Below are positions 37,601-49,934 of a stretch of DNA of 64,000 nucleotides, one piece after another. Each line of letters opens with the position of its first letter. The stretch's first letter is position 1. Source of the DNA: Anisakis pegreffii (lineage: Eukaryota; Nematoda; Chromadorea; Rhabditida; Anisakidae); assembly GCA_035041965.1 (NCBI GenBank), contig JAPYMA010000223.1, positions 21,955 through 85,954 on the forward strand, given 5' to 3'. The notes beneath the pieces were generated by a model. It saw only the letters and a list, made by a program, of their open reading frames with translations. It did no database searches and was not told the DNA's origin. A program made the position numbers and the translations under genes.

Positions 37601-39558
37601 TTTGCTACAAATGTGAGGAGTACCCAGCGACAACGAGTGATGTCCATGATAACGACGTGATCATGGAATCTGATGATTCGAAAGTGCTATCTCAACCTCA
37701 GATGGATGATGATAAAGAAGTATTTCCCGAGAGAGATGGCAATGATAACGAGAATGAAACCAGCAATGAGAATGAGACATCAGCTCTTTCACGTTGTAAC
37801 ATCCACTCAGAACGTGACAAATTAGACGATTGTCGTATCGAAGTGAACAGTCTGGAAATTTTGAATAAGGGTGATGATTCAGTACAACTAGGAGATTCGA
37901 ATCAACTTGCTACAAACTATGTTGATTCTATTGCTGCTACTGAGTTGTCGTTTCCTGATGTTATGGTAAATACAGTGACACAAAAATTGAATCAGTCAAA
38001 ATTAAAGAGACTGAAAACAGGGGCTGGACAACCAAGTTTTAGTGAAGATGAAATTGATGCTCAAACAGTGAAAATGAAGTCGAACTGTCCGAAATCACTA
38101 TCGTCGGCAACATCTTCCGGAGTTAATAATAAGAGTCTTGATGAGGTATTGGCACATGATAAAGAAGTGATGCGAAAAATCACTGAAGATGGATATGTCA
38201 GCGATCATAGCAATCGTGTTAATCATGATGACGATCATCACGCAAACCGCGGACATCATAAAACAGCAAAAGCACAAGGAGAATCATTATCTCATAGAAG
38301 ATGTTGGAGTGAAGCCACGAAAATTTCGGCTTATGTCAGTGGGAGACGGAAAAGTGAACCAACTGTAAGCCCGTCATCGTCGTCACTGATGAAACAGTTC
38401 AGTCGTTATGATCAACCAGGAGTAAGATCCAGAACAGCATCTGTGGATGATCATTCGGATCGTGCTAAGCTATCGTCTAATTGTGCTGATAAAAGATCAT
38501 ATGCTCAATCATATCATCAATCGCAAAAAGACCGCGCAAGAAAGAAACCATCGTCGCGATCACAAGCTGGTATCAATGCAAAAGATAGTGGCGATCATTA
38601 TCGTTATCGCCGTGGTCATCATTATCGTGGAACGTCATCTCACAGTACGAAATCAGTGCTGTCTGAGAAATCGATGAGAGAATACCACAAACTCGATAGA
38701 GTTAGACCGCATAGACCATCTTCGAGTCGATTTGAGACAAGCAACGATCGTGGAGAACGTTCGCAGAAGAGTATTCGAGATTGGCTGTTATCAGAACGAG
38801 GTAATGAACCTGATAACCACCATACGAGCAGTAGCATGGATCGATGGAGAATCCACAACACTGGAAATAGTCATGATGTATGGAGAAGTTCGTCGAAGCA
38901 GCGCGAGAATCTCGAAAGGATACGGAATCAGATATGCGTGACAAAGAGAAAATTAACTGAATCAGTGTCGTGTCCAGCTGATGACGGCGTTAGTGATCAT
39001 AATCGCAGTTTTGTTCGTGAATTGTCAACTGACCAGGAACGTGTCGAAACGGAAGAATTAGAGCCAGGAGAGCTGATTTCGGATGATTCTGATCGAAGTA
39101 TGGATAAGAATATATCACCGTCAATTATGGTGCGCTCAGAACGCAAACATTGCGAGGCTTCTTCGTTCAGGAGAGTAAAAGAAGGTGAAAAACTGAACAG
39201 CAATGATAGTGTTAGTATTGATAGCAACAGCAATAACTGTGAAGAATGTCTAAAATCTCCGAAATCGAAACATATGCGAACAGATCGCCTAAGGCGCAAT
39301 GATGCTCAGTTATCACCAGTTGCCGAAAGCAGTGATAAGCAATCGAGTAATGAGGATATGAATGATCGAATCAGTGACCAGTTGAGATCGTTCGAGAGAG
39401 CGTGGAGTCGTGAGGACGATGAACGTTTGCTACTGTTGTATAATCAATTTGATGGTGATAATGATAAGGTTGTGTGTGCTTTTGCGAACTCGTATAATTT
39501 GAGTGATTTGAACGAAATCAAACATAGACTCGTTTTCTTGTTGAGCTTTTTTGATTGA
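25620..39558 (+). CDS. gon-4: GON-4 / GON4L-type nuclear protein, 20 exons, ~2675 aa
   Basis: GON-4 in C. elegans is a nuclear protein needed for gonadal cell division; vertebrate GON4L is a transcriptional co-regulator. Exons: 25620-25877, 26267-26404, 26660-26803, 26995-27075, 27348-27588, 27913-28415, 28580-28670, 28760-28942, 29092-29168, 29475-29708, 30154-30264, 30642-30896, 31255-33760, 33904-33997, 34202-34847, 35220-35378, 35826-35892, 36114-36232, 36613-36754, 37580-39558. Phases close in frame. Family matches in order: HNLSAVNVKTILH and NLKLTRSKVKQ (N-terminus); ESEDDPEYNFMCDLE; MREVENLLQDLLDC; HVQLLTQ; ALLYPELMPTVRLRAQPSYY; FTAAEECLLAMGQ (SANT-like segment of the conserved core). 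Then an 835-codon Ser/Asn/Thr-rich exon 13 and two PAH-like segments (EKLQEILGSEH at about 1857, ELEKRLYELIGSEHPLW at about 1935). The C-terminal SANT/Myb-like domain starts AWSREDDERLLLLYNQFDGD. The last four exons are long and disordered. Exon 7/8 and 19/20 junctions are least certain. Confidence 0.88.
37257..37513. mobile_element. Foldback/MITE-like element of ACGGACA-TTTGCCTA repeats in the last gon-4 intron
   Basis: It begins ACCGGTCAATCTGCCTAAAG and its end is the inverted copy (CTGTAGGCAGATTGACCGGG). The arms match for about 45 bp (ACATTTAGCCTAACGACAGT in both). The interior is a run of ~20-bp variants of TTTGCCTAACGGACA in direct orientation that turn into the complementary orientation (CTGTCCGTTGGGCAAACTG) near the right end. 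It has no coding capacity. It lies inside intron 19 (36755-37579) of gon-4 and does not disturb the splice sites. Confidence 0.7.
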
Positions 39559-40472
39559 AGTGTTTCGTTCCCATTTGAAGTGAATTGTACAGACGCTATT
39601 ACTCAGGCTTCGTATTGTTACTGTTTCATTATGATCTCTCTGAATTCATTTGACACTGAATTTCCATTCATTTGTATTTAAATCAACTGCTTTATCCATG
39701 TTCACTTCGAATATCCTTTTCATGTACACTTTTTGTTTTTGAACTTTGTCCATACATATTGATCAGTGGAGTTTTTCGAACAGTTATTGAATTTTGATTC
39801 AGTTCGGTGCATTGCGAATGTAAATTTAGATGATCGTTTTCTTTTGCGTTGATATAATGTGATGCCATTAAATTGGTGATAATTCAATATGTTTTTATGT
39901 GTATTTATGATATCCCCTCATCAAAAATTGCACTCGTTTATGTTTCAGTTTGTTTACGATTATCAATGCAATTTATAAAGTGATCGGGTGAGCATTTAAA
40001 GAGGGGGTGTTTTCGTTAAGAGTTGAAGAGATCGCTGAGTTCGTTCAGGATGTGTTTGGTGTTCATCGTGCCCCAAACAATTGAGTGATGATGTGAATTG
40101 AAGAGCGGATTTGTGTAAGAGGAATGGTGTGATCGGCAAGAGATACCTATTACCAAAATGTGAAGAATTAACAAATAAAGTCGTTCTCATGATTATATCT
40201 TTAAATAATCGATCAGGATTAAAGTGTTTCCTCAGAATTTTCAATCACACTACGCTCCCATTAAGTCTAAACTATGACACAATTCATGTAGAGCGGATTA
40301 TGAGTTAAGACGATACAGTAACGTTTTTGAAATTGCACCATAATAGATAATGATAAGATACATACTTGAATACATACATATTTGGCATTCATTGACGAAC
40401 GAATAAGGACGGTTTTCTAGTGATATATATTATGCTACGGTATTGTTTATTGTTAAAGCTCATACATTCGGT
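39559..40472. other. gon-4 3' flank; no gene recognised
   Basis: AT-rich sequence downstream of the gon-4 stop. It probably includes the 3' UTR. Only unsupported frames occur (39996-40244 minus, 40111-40308 plus). Confidence 0.4.
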
Positions 40473-41260
40473 TTACTCGATCCAAGTGGCGTTCCATATT
40501 TTCGTACCAAAATTTGCCGGATCAGTGATTTTTGATAAGCCATTCTTCATTGAGTCGAGGCAGGTGCTGAGCTGATGCCTCACAATCAGCGCTGTTTTGA
40601 AGTCGTTATATGCATTGTGTCTGGTGAATGATGTGGTGAACAGTTATTTGGTGACCCGGTCATAATGTGAAATGCAGATCATGAAATGCTTCATTCTTCA
40701 ATCTTTACTGCCGTCAAATCAATTATATAATGGTTCGGTACGTGCGACTTCTATCAGCTTGCACCTACGAACCACAGCGATCGCATAACTTTAATTTAGG
40801 TATTTGAGATTTGTTGGTAGGGGGTGTGGTGGGATAAACAGATGAGGATAAGATGCATTGGTCACTCAGGTGGAAGGATTTAACTCACGTAAGAGATTTA
40901 GAGCAGAGGGGTTTTATTTGAAGAATTCAGGAGGGTGGGGGATTGGAATGATGAAGTGATTTGAAATGATGAGTGAAAGAATGAGTGACGGACGTACCAG
41001 TTATTTAGTGTCTTAAACGTCTACATTAAATGGGACGCAATCATCACTATTATACTCCTACTCATCATAGTTACCTCTTGGTCATCGTGAACCATTCGTA
41101 ATTTTGCATTAATCGATCTCAGCGATTCATGTAATTGGCTAATTTCAATATCACACCGGAATCTACCAAACTTTATCACTGCTATTGTTACTGTCATTAT
41201 CACTAGTATTATCACATTTCGTGTGACAGATTTTAACATTTCATGTGCTGATTCATTCAC
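40473..41260 (-). CDS. Short membrane-anchored coiled-coil protein, 3 exons (117 aa), unknown family
   Basis: Exon 1 (41260-41075) encodes MNESAHEMLKSVTRN, a transmembrane segment VIILVIMTVTIAVIKFG, and a charged helix ISQLHESLRSINAKLRMVHD, ending at a donor GAG|gtaact. The last exon (40620-40473) follows a good acceptor (attcaccag). It encodes NAYNDFKTALIVRHQLSTCL, DSMKNGLSKITDPANFG and ends WNATWIE with TAA. The phases require an intervening exon of length 2 mod 3; a 20-nt exon at 40788-40769 (LCDRCG, with a CxxC) has ag/gt borders and closes the frame exactly, but such a tiny exon is speculative. The gene is divergent from the cuticle collagen with 185 bp between start codons. Both proteins start with a short cytosolic tail, one membrane span and a helix, so a shared promoter is likely. 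Confidence 0.4.
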
Positions 41261-41445
41261 TGAACATTCGTTAAATCATCAATTCAAAGTTTGATACTAC
41301 CGATTGGAAGGATCGTTTCTATTGTTCTGCTGTAAAATGCTCAGCTGGAACTTCAATTCAGGACAGCAGTAGCAATATGAAAAAGCCTATGTTCACTAAT
41401 CACTGATAATTGATATGATAAGAATGATATATTAATTGCTTCACA

Positions 41446-44400
41446 ATGATCAATGTTAGTAGATGTGTTATGGATGAAAGTCGGGAGCGAGCCTACAGAA
41501 ATGTCATCTTTTTTGCTGTTATTATTTCGTTGATTTCAATTACCTCAATGGCTGTTCTTTTACCAATGACATTCACTAATATTAATCAACTCAATGAGCG
41601 GATACAGTTGGATACAGTTTACTGCGATGTGAGTTTTAGTTAGCGGTTCTTTTTTGACTTTTAATCGCAGTGATAACGAGTGGTTATAACATACCGACGA
41701 CACTTGTTCATCCTCAGTGAAATCAACTTTTAACATTGCCAGTTTGCAATAAATTGCATTTTGAAGAAAGATTTCCAAAAATGAAATAAGCGGACAATGA
41801 TATTCAACAGTCATTTTGTATGCGATTACGTTCGTTTTTCCTGTGTCGCTGCTGAAAAGATCAATTAATTGATCACTTATCTAGTTTGTAGAAAAGATTT
41901 CATTAGTGAAACTAAAACAATCAATCAGCCTTCTTTTCAATAAACTAATTTCCAATCATTCGTTGGAATTTTTTTTAGTGAATTGCTATTCAATAGCAAA
42001 TGCACTCATCAAAGTATAGTCACTTACGAATTGTTGCCTCGTTGAAGTTTTTTTCTCTTTTTTTTGGAGGAGGGAGGAAGAAATGAAATATTGCATTTTT
42101 GCATTGTGATCACTTTGAGGAAGTTGTATCGGAGATAGCTGAAGAAATGGATGGTTACAATTATTTGATTTCATTGCTTGCAAATGAAACTTTGATCAGA
42201 AACGAATCGCTGAGAAAGTCTAAGCGATATGCTGATATCTATACGACTCTATCAGAGACACGAACAACTCCACCGTCTTCATCGCCCAACGCACAATTGT
42301 ATCCTGGTATTGTACAAATGGTTTGTGCTGAAATTTTCTTTCTCTTCAATAATCTGCCAGTATTGTTAATGACATGATAAAGTATCAGCACCTCAACTCT
42401 TATTTTCCCCTGAACCGCATCTTTATGTGGACGCAGTCACATCGAGCACGAACTAGTGTAATTGCTGAAGATTTATCGCTCTTAGTTCTAGTTGGAAAAT
42501 GTGATTTTTCTAAAGATTAAGAGCAGCAATATGTGTCAGTATGAAAGAACAACCATATTTTGCTTTAGCGTGACTAAAAGTGTTTGTTGAGTACCATTCG
42601 CGATTAACATTTATAAAGTACTGGCACAGAGTTGAAGGGCATAGTGACAGAGCTCTTTCGGAGAAGTTCGTGCGATAGTGAAACCTGATGAATAGAGCTT
42701 CAATGAGTGCTTGTGTTCAGCTCTTTCTTGAACATCAACTAAAAATAATACTTTTGCGTCCAATCCATTTCCTTTACATCAATAATAACGTTCAGTAATA
42801 TCCGCATGTGAGCGCACAATATGTGTCAAGGACGTTGTGTTTTTCTGTAATATAAATAAGTGATCTCATCCTCAGTTAATTGCCCGTATAAATATTGTTT
42901 ACTTAACATTTATGGATCACCGCATTGATGACATATTTTAGTGATGTTTTCTTTTTTGTTGATCCGTTCGTACTCCACTAGAAGACACCCTCTTCCCTCC
43001 GAAGACTCACATATAAATCACTTTCTCCAAAGGTGTCTGATTTTGGTGGAATCAATTCATCAAGGAAATTTCCTCTCAGAATAATATTATAAACGATGAA
43101 AAGATTGTTTGATAACATATGGTAGAAACCCACCAATGATAGATGTCTCTAAATCGGTTGAATCCGTTCCTCTCATTTGTAGAAGGATCTCTCTAGATCC
43201 AGCCGTAATTAAGTACCATCACAAAAGAACATGTCGTATGAGAGTGTTTACGATGGATTAGAAGATGTCATGTTGAAAGGTCAAAACAAACACCGTTATA
43301 CAATTATAAGTGATCAGCTCATATATGAATGACAATGGCTGCTGACTGCAAGACGAAATCTTGAAATCATTTATAAAATGAAACTTTCAGGCGACGGATT
43401 TGGACAGTTCCGATTGTAACTGCTGTATTCCAGGTGTGCAAGGGAAACCTGGTTTATCGGGAAAGAACGGAAGACCTGGAATCCCGGGAATACCTGGTGA
43501 AAATGGTCGTCCAGGAAGGCCACCAGCTGCTCAATGCAACGGTAACCCAAATCACTGATCTAGATGTAGAAGGATGAAACTGAGTTTGTTGTAAAAATGA
43601 TGAAGAAATTCGCTACCATTTTGTAATAGCATGGAATGAGCCTGATTTGCATCTCAGTGGTATTTTCGTTTCCTATTTTCAGTTGAAGCAGCTCTCGCTT
43701 GCCCCGTATGTCCCAGAGGTCCGACTGGTCAACCAGGACTTGTTGGACCACCAGGAGACCAAGGACGGAGAGGTGAACCTGGAACACCCGGTAGCCCAGG
43801 AATAGATGGTGGACCCGGTCCGAAAGGTTAATGAGCTTAATTTCTGCATTCTTTTTTCGGTCATCACAAAGAGGAAGCGTGCAGTAGAGCACACTGAATA
43901 TTCAATTCAAATTTCATGATAAACAGTTTGAATTTTTAATAAATCATTGAGTGCCATCATATAAATGTGCCATGAGCGAAGGTGTAACAGGTAGATTATT
44001 TCAGGACCTCGAGGGATTAAGGGAGTAAGAGGACGAGATGGACTGCCGGGTGATGCTGGTGCGTTGCCATATGCCTCTCCGATGATTCCTGGTGAAGCAG
44101 GCCAACGAGGGGTAAATTCTAGTTGATTTCAGAGTATGAGAATAACTTGAATTTAATTTGAGGAACCCGGCGCAGTTGGTCCACCAGGCTATCCAGGTGA
44201 GGATGGATATGATGCACTACCAGGACCGCGTGGAGCGAAGGGTCCTCCAGGATATCCAGGTAAATGTTACCAAGAAATCATCTTACTTTCTGCCAAAGAA
44301 TGAAGCTGCCATTATCCATAATCTCACATCTCAACAGAATGCATATCTTTCAATAGGTTCTTTTCAGCTGATTTCATAAATTTTTGACCTAATCCATTTA

Positions 44401-44682
44401 ATTGCAAAACCTTACGCATCTTCCATTTGAATGCATCGCAACGTACGAAAAAGAATCTCTCTAAGGATTGTAAGTGATCGCAATGCAAATTTGAAATCGA
44501 TAAGATTTTTGTGTTGTAATTAAGGTGCACCCGGTGCGGACGGTGAAGCAGGTTGGCCAGGACCAATCGGGCCACCTGGACGGCCAGGCGAGCAAGGTGA
44601 CTGTCCAACATATTGTGCGCTTGACGGTGGAATATTCTTTCCTGACAGTGTTATAAGAAGGAAACAACGTAAGCTGCAGTAA
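41446..44682 (+). CDS. Cuticle-type collagen, 7 exons, 346 aa
   Basis: Structural collagen of the nematode cuticle type, secreted by hypodermis. Exons: 41446-41628, 42120-42320, 43391-43541, 43683-43826, 44005-44111, 44163-44259, 44525-44682; phases close at 346 aa. Exon 1 encodes the Col_cuticle_N-like region: [20 protein letters not shown] then [19 protein letters not shown]. Exon 2 has a helical stretch, [16 protein letters not shown], and a subtilisin-like cleavage site, SLRKSKR. Exon 3 starts the Cys knot [13 protein letters not shown] and the first Gly-X-Y block. Exons 4-6 carry Gly-X-Y blocks split by [11 protein letters not shown] and the interruption [14 protein letters not shown]. 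The C-terminus is [19 protein letters not shown], the non-collagenous end typical of nematode cuticle collagens, then a basic tail. The exon 2 acceptor (ctttgag) is the weakest call. Introns are long (up to ~1.1 kb) for a cuticle collagen. Confidence 0.9.
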
Positions 44683-45445
44683 TATTCGCTGTGTTGATTC
44701 GGGCACACAGTTCAGATCGTTGGAACTGACTTGAACATGCCATGACGTTCCATAATACGCCTCATGGTTGAGTTTATTGTTCCATAATGAAATACTTTAC
44801 TAGACTGACCTCATTCTCATTACATGTCACATTCTTTTTCCTTCAGATCTGATTCCATTAATTTTGTTACTGCTTCTCACCAAAGTTCATCATTTCACTA
44901 TCATAATATAATTTTTAACTGGATGATGTCAATTTTCAGTTAAAGTATTCAGTAGAAATGCGATGATTTGTGATTGACGTGAATAATTGTTACGTAATTT
45001 TGTCATCTTTTTCCTTTCATTCAAGAAACAGAATGCATGTAATTGAGAGATACTATCTTGATAGTTGAACAGTTACGTCAAACTGTGTATACGTTCATCA
45101 TTGTAGCAGATAGCACACTCGGTTTTTCGATTTCATTGCTTTTCGTTTTTACTCTTGTCAGTTTTTTAGTGGAAATTTGGTGGTGAATTTTAAATGAGCA
45201 GTTTAAATGTGTATTGTGTTTCGTATCGATGCTGTTCTTGATTATTTCTTTTTCAGCCATTTTTTTGATTCAGTTCAACATTCGATTGTATAAATTGCTT
45301 ATAAGAATAGTTCGTCATTGCGAGAGATGACAACAGAAAAGAAATCCTACAGCGAATCGATCAATCAAAACAACAATATCCGAATAAAAATTTTGGAATA
45401 CGAAAGAGTCGCCCTCAGGAGCTTCGTTCCTGAACGTTTCATCCT
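44683..45445. other. Intergenic, collagen 3' flank
   Basis: Tail-to-tail spacer between the collagen and the receptor gene. No open frame of note was seen beyond a 60-codon one at 45078-45260. Confidence 0.4.
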
Positions 45446-48400
45446 CTACGATTCGTTTCTGAAGGCGAACTTTTTCGAAACTAATTTTCCATAAACTAGA
45501 AAATTCACACAAACAGCAAGGTAACATGCAAAAATACAGCCAATTGTAATCAAACACACCCCCTGTTTGAATTAATCAATCGTTAACAAGTACAATACAA
45601 ACCTACAGTGAACAATAATCGATGAGAGATCAATAAAACAGTTGTTATGTGTGACTCAAAAACGATCTAAGATATGATACCATCAAATTCTTGAATCCTT
45701 ACTATTGATTACTGACAACATTGCTGAATGTACCTTATTGTGAAACAATTTTGATTTACTCCATTGTGATAACTTACTAAAGATAGGACAAGAAGACAGT
45801 ATGCCGTCTCGCAGTTCACGATGCTTCCAAAAGATTATCAAAATATTCGTTGATGAATGCAGAATTTCACCGAAACGTATCACGAGTGTCGACACTGCTG
45901 TACTTTTCGCATTGAAATTGTATACGAGGGCAGCAATGATGAAGAAAGTATTGGGCATTGAGAAGAGAACTACGTATGAGACGAGAACGGCGCACATTGT
46001 TTGATAGAAGGAACGATGATTCTGAGTACCGCTTCGAACAGGTTGTTGCTTGAAACGATACATGGTGATGCAACTGATCACTGAAACTTCAATCAATTAT
46101 CGGAGCTGAATCGAGCAAATAAGAGACGTTCCTTGAGTCAGAGATTCTATTCATTGGCCACTGAATCAAGATGTGACGAATGCTATCTTGAACTAGTTTT
46201 CGCAAAGAAGCCAGTTACTTTTTGGGTGAATAATGAGGAGTTGATTGAACAACTCGAATGAACCCTACCGATAACACTCGTCGAGAGAACCGTTGTGAAG
46301 CACATCCAATAACTTTGATAGGTTCTCGTCCAAATGGATCCTAAAGAGAAAATTTTCAGATAAGGTTTTCAGTAGAGACTCATGACAGTTGACTTGGAAT
46401 GGTATGACATAGTATGTTGCGGGAAATAGAGGATTTCTGTGGTCTCGTCCCCCTTTCTCCATCCTCAACACTGTTGAGGTAATCAGTGATCAAATTTTCA
46501 GGGCCCCTGACTGCAAATTCCATCCCCGACTTGTTCTCCCTATCCCCGACTTGTTCTCATTTCTCGCAATAAAATAGTATGGATTATCATGTTGGGTCCT
46601 GTAGTGTGAAATATTATTGAACGGAAAGACGAGCTGAGGTTTATGCGAAAATTCAAAAGTCAAGCTCAAGCCTGCGCCTAGCTATTCGCTCGAAGTTAAG
46701 CTGAATTGAGTTTGAAGTTTAGAGCTGTTGACACGATCCTACCCCCACTCTCAACACTAGCTGACATTTCGTTCCATTGGATTAAAGTGAAAAATCACCA
46801 AGCTGACAGGAATTCACAAAGCGATTTTTGACGTCGATGAATTGCACGGCTGTACCAACTGATGAATACAAAAAACAGATGGAGAAGAGAAGTAGCGAAA
46901 ATGTTCTTGTATGCTAAAATCACAATAAAAGTTGTGAACGTTTTTTGAGAAATAAAACTTTTTACACATGTTGAATTTTTTATGAGAGTTTTTTCAATGT
47001 CATTTGAAATACCTTGAAAAGACCGCAAAAATAAGCAATGAACTCACAAACTCTACTTGAATACCCGAAACCGCACCGATCAATTACAATGAATGTTACC
47101 AAAAAATATCTTGCAAACTGCATGTTCCTCATTGCGCATTTTCCTATGCATCGCTACGAGAAAACATATGCATGAAAAATTTCATGAGAAACTTCTAGCT
47201 AATAAATTTGCACTGGTATTTAATTCAGAACAGCAAAATGAGTCAAATCATCCATCAACCAAATTGTTTGCTAAATTTTCATCGAACCACTTTGACTTTG
47301 CTAATAAGCTCGTTCCATGGAAATTCTAGAGCCAAGAAAACCAACAACTGACAACTACGAATTTTGGAATATGACATCAGTGTCGACGAATGCGCAAAAC
47401 TCTTGCAAATTTTCCCGGTCAACTTGATGTATTGCCACCAAAAGCAGTCATGCAGTACCAATTAGTCATTTTAGCCTTATTATTGTTCGAATAGTGTGAG
47501 TGGTAGGCTCATGAAGCCGGCATGTAAGTGAGCTCAACTTGAAGCACCTTTCTGGCTCATGTCACAGTTCTGGCTTCAAATGCCACCATCAAACGCTGCT
47601 GTTGAATGAATGAACCATGAAAAATAACATCAGCGAACATCATTCAACGTTAATTGTGGGCTTTTGGATGAGGAAATTTTCACAAACAATTTAGTTAACT
47701 GAAATTGCTTTAGAAACAAGAACGAATGACTTGATTATGAGTGATGAATGTGACTGAATATGAGTGACCGTCCCAATAAGGATGTGAAATTAGAAGATAA
47801 ACACTAACTGTTTGAATTTTGAAGTAGAAAAATGGGAACTGAATACATACGAAACGATCACAGGCGATCATCAAGAGAGTGACTTCATTGAACTGTATAG
47901 CAAATGGTATAGCCATGCCGAAAAGAAGACATTGGTAACTTTTGAATGCAATGATCTCCTGCAGTTTAATCAGCTGCAAAGCAACTGACTGCAACAGATA
48001 GCCAAATCCTGAAACTTTTTAAAAATATTTATAACAAATAGTGTGGTCATTCATAACGCTGATTGTGATGGCAATAATACCTGAAATAATCATAACAGGG
48101 AGGGAAACAGAAACGGTGCACTGTGCTAATATTACCAATAATAAGGCAAAATCTCTATATTTGCTTATTAAATGGATAAAAGATGAGTACATGTTATTTT
48201 TTAATAATGTAATAAAAGTTAATAATATGGTAATAATATGAATGGTAATATGGAAGCAGCAAATGGTTATCAGTGATCATCGAAGATATAATATAATGAG
48301 TTATGTTCGAGATGGTATCACAAATATCATTGTAATTTTTTGCAAATAAAACGAGATCATTCATAAGGAGTGGATTTATTATATAGCAGATTGATTGTCA

Positions 48401-48723
48401 CGAATCAGAGTACGCAAATGCATTCGAGTAGTCCAGAGGATAATATGATATGATCACGTATAATGAATGAACTCACCCAGCATAAATTCTCCGACCGAAA
48501 GTTGCATTATTAATAGATTAGATAAATATGCACGAAGATTGCTTTTCCTTAATATCGTAAAAAATATCAATGAATTTGTTGCAAGCGTTATCACTGCAAG
48601 TACTACTTGCAGACTTATTATCACCAGGTTATCAAAAACCATTATTGCTGAAATATTCTTAGCATTACTATTGCAGTCGTTACTGATGCATGATAAACAT
48701 AATGAAAGCATACAAATATACAA
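45446..48723 (-). CDS. Nematode 7TM receptor, srsx-like (rhodopsin-class chemoreceptor), partly resolved
   Basis: Exon 1 (48723-48477) encodes NSNAKNISAIM, then TM1/TM2: AVITLATNSLIFFTILRKSN and LRAYLSNLLIMQLSVGEF. Exon 2 (48008-47809) has FKSYQCLLFGMAIPFAIQFN and TM3 ending IACDRFVCIQFPFFYFK, with the DR(F/Y) position of rhodopsin-like receptors. A later exon (46080-45703) gives TM6 (TMCAVLVSYVVLFSMPNTFF) and TM7 (VIRFGEILHSSTNILIIFW). A short last exon (45495-45446, YGKLVSKKFAFRNES, TAG) is in phase. The TM4-TM5 exons between 46.1 and 47.8 kb are not firmly placed; 46795-47028 holds a hydrophobic TFIVILAYKNIFATSLLHLF candidate. The pattern fits the srsx group, presumably sensory. Whether it is intact cannot be decided. 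Confidence 0.68.
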
Positions 48724-49400
48724 ATACGTTCAATGCTATTCATCGGGTAATACACAAACAAGATTAACTGTAACTTAAATGAGGAGAGTTCCTTTCAGTA
48801 AGGATATCTATCCATTCGTGTGAAATATTGCATTCATTTCCACTTTTTCAGAGAGCCTCGCCATGGGATCGACTTCAAACTGACACTTCAGAATGTCAAA
48901 TGGTCCATTGGACATTGCACAACATCGTTGTCCATTGAACTATGTATGCATCATTCTAATTTTTTAATGGAACATGTAATTTCGCTCGGCATAAGGTACA
49001 TTTATAGTGACGGCATTAACTGCAAACACAAGAATTTCACAAGAATGCACTGAAAAATATCAGATTTTTAGTATTCTTATCTTTAGGAATTTGAACTTTT
49101 TTGTATTTCTGAGATTTTCAAAAATGATTTCTCAAAAGAATGTTAGGTTGGAGATGTTCGCGGTCCCATCTGAAAGATCCCAAAATTTTCACGTCAAAAG
49201 TCTTTTTTCACGGAAAACAACGGAAAAGAACGGCTGAACAATGATCGTTCTATCAATCGCTGCATTAAGTACCTTCAGATAACGATAGTAATCAGCTGAT
49301 CACTGAAATTTACAGATATCAAATGAACTGATATACCAATCTATACATTGCTTGATATCACGTACCTATCTGACTATCTGTCATAGAAGATCGCAAGCGA
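48724..49400. other. No gene recognised
   Basis: Upstream flank of the receptor. Short frames on the plus strand (48820-49053, 49007-49237) show no domain or splice support. Confidence 0.35.
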
Positions 49401-49537
49401 TTGCAAAATTGCGCACTCAATCACTTGTTTTGCACGCAAGATGTGCGTCACAGCGATACTTTGTATGCATGAACGGATTCATTGGTCGTGAGTCATGATC
49501 AGTTCCGTTATTAAAAATTATTGACGGATTATTAGGC

Positions 49538-49771
49538 ATGAAAATCATGATCATTAGCCATGATTCCGATTGCAGAACGGCATGGCGTTCTTCGGGGAAC
49601 TGCTCACATCCGTTTTGCATTGACCGGAAGCAATCCGTCGAGCAACAAGATTTCAATTTTTATTTAAGTATCGTAAAATATCGTTTGGATTGTTTGGATA
49701 TGAGCGGTTGGTTTGCCGATCGCTGTATGCGATCGGGAAAATGTTCGTCATTGTTGCGGCTCTTTAATTGA
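49538..49771 (+). other. Cys-rich frame, doubtful
   Basis: A 77-codon plus frame contains DSDCRTAWRSSGNCSHPFC and later RLDCLDMSGWFADRC with RSGKC. The DCxxxW...GxC spacing is loosely reminiscent of the start of ShK-type domains. However, the remaining cysteines of that fold are absent, there is no signal peptide, and the opposite strand is also open here. I list it only as a possible relic. Confidence 0.12.
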
Positions 49772-49934
49772 TCAGTATTCAGCTGTATTCAAATTTGCAG
49801 AGTACTTATGGCAACAGGCATTCTGCTTGGTCATGAAATGTTTGATATGCCGATTGCTATGGATCTACTCGGTCACATTCATTGTTTATTACTGATACCA
49901 AAAGATTACTAATTTACTACTGTTGGTTGTTGAA

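Noticed and set aside
43560..43894. Minus-strand ORFs over the collagen exons (also 44324-44708)
   Set aside because: They are antisense shadows of Gly-X-Y exons; the plus strand has consistent phases and collagen motifs.
49538..49771. ShK-like toxin domain
   Set aside because: Only the first cysteines and the W...GxC spacing fit; the rest of the six-Cys framework and a signal peptide are missing.
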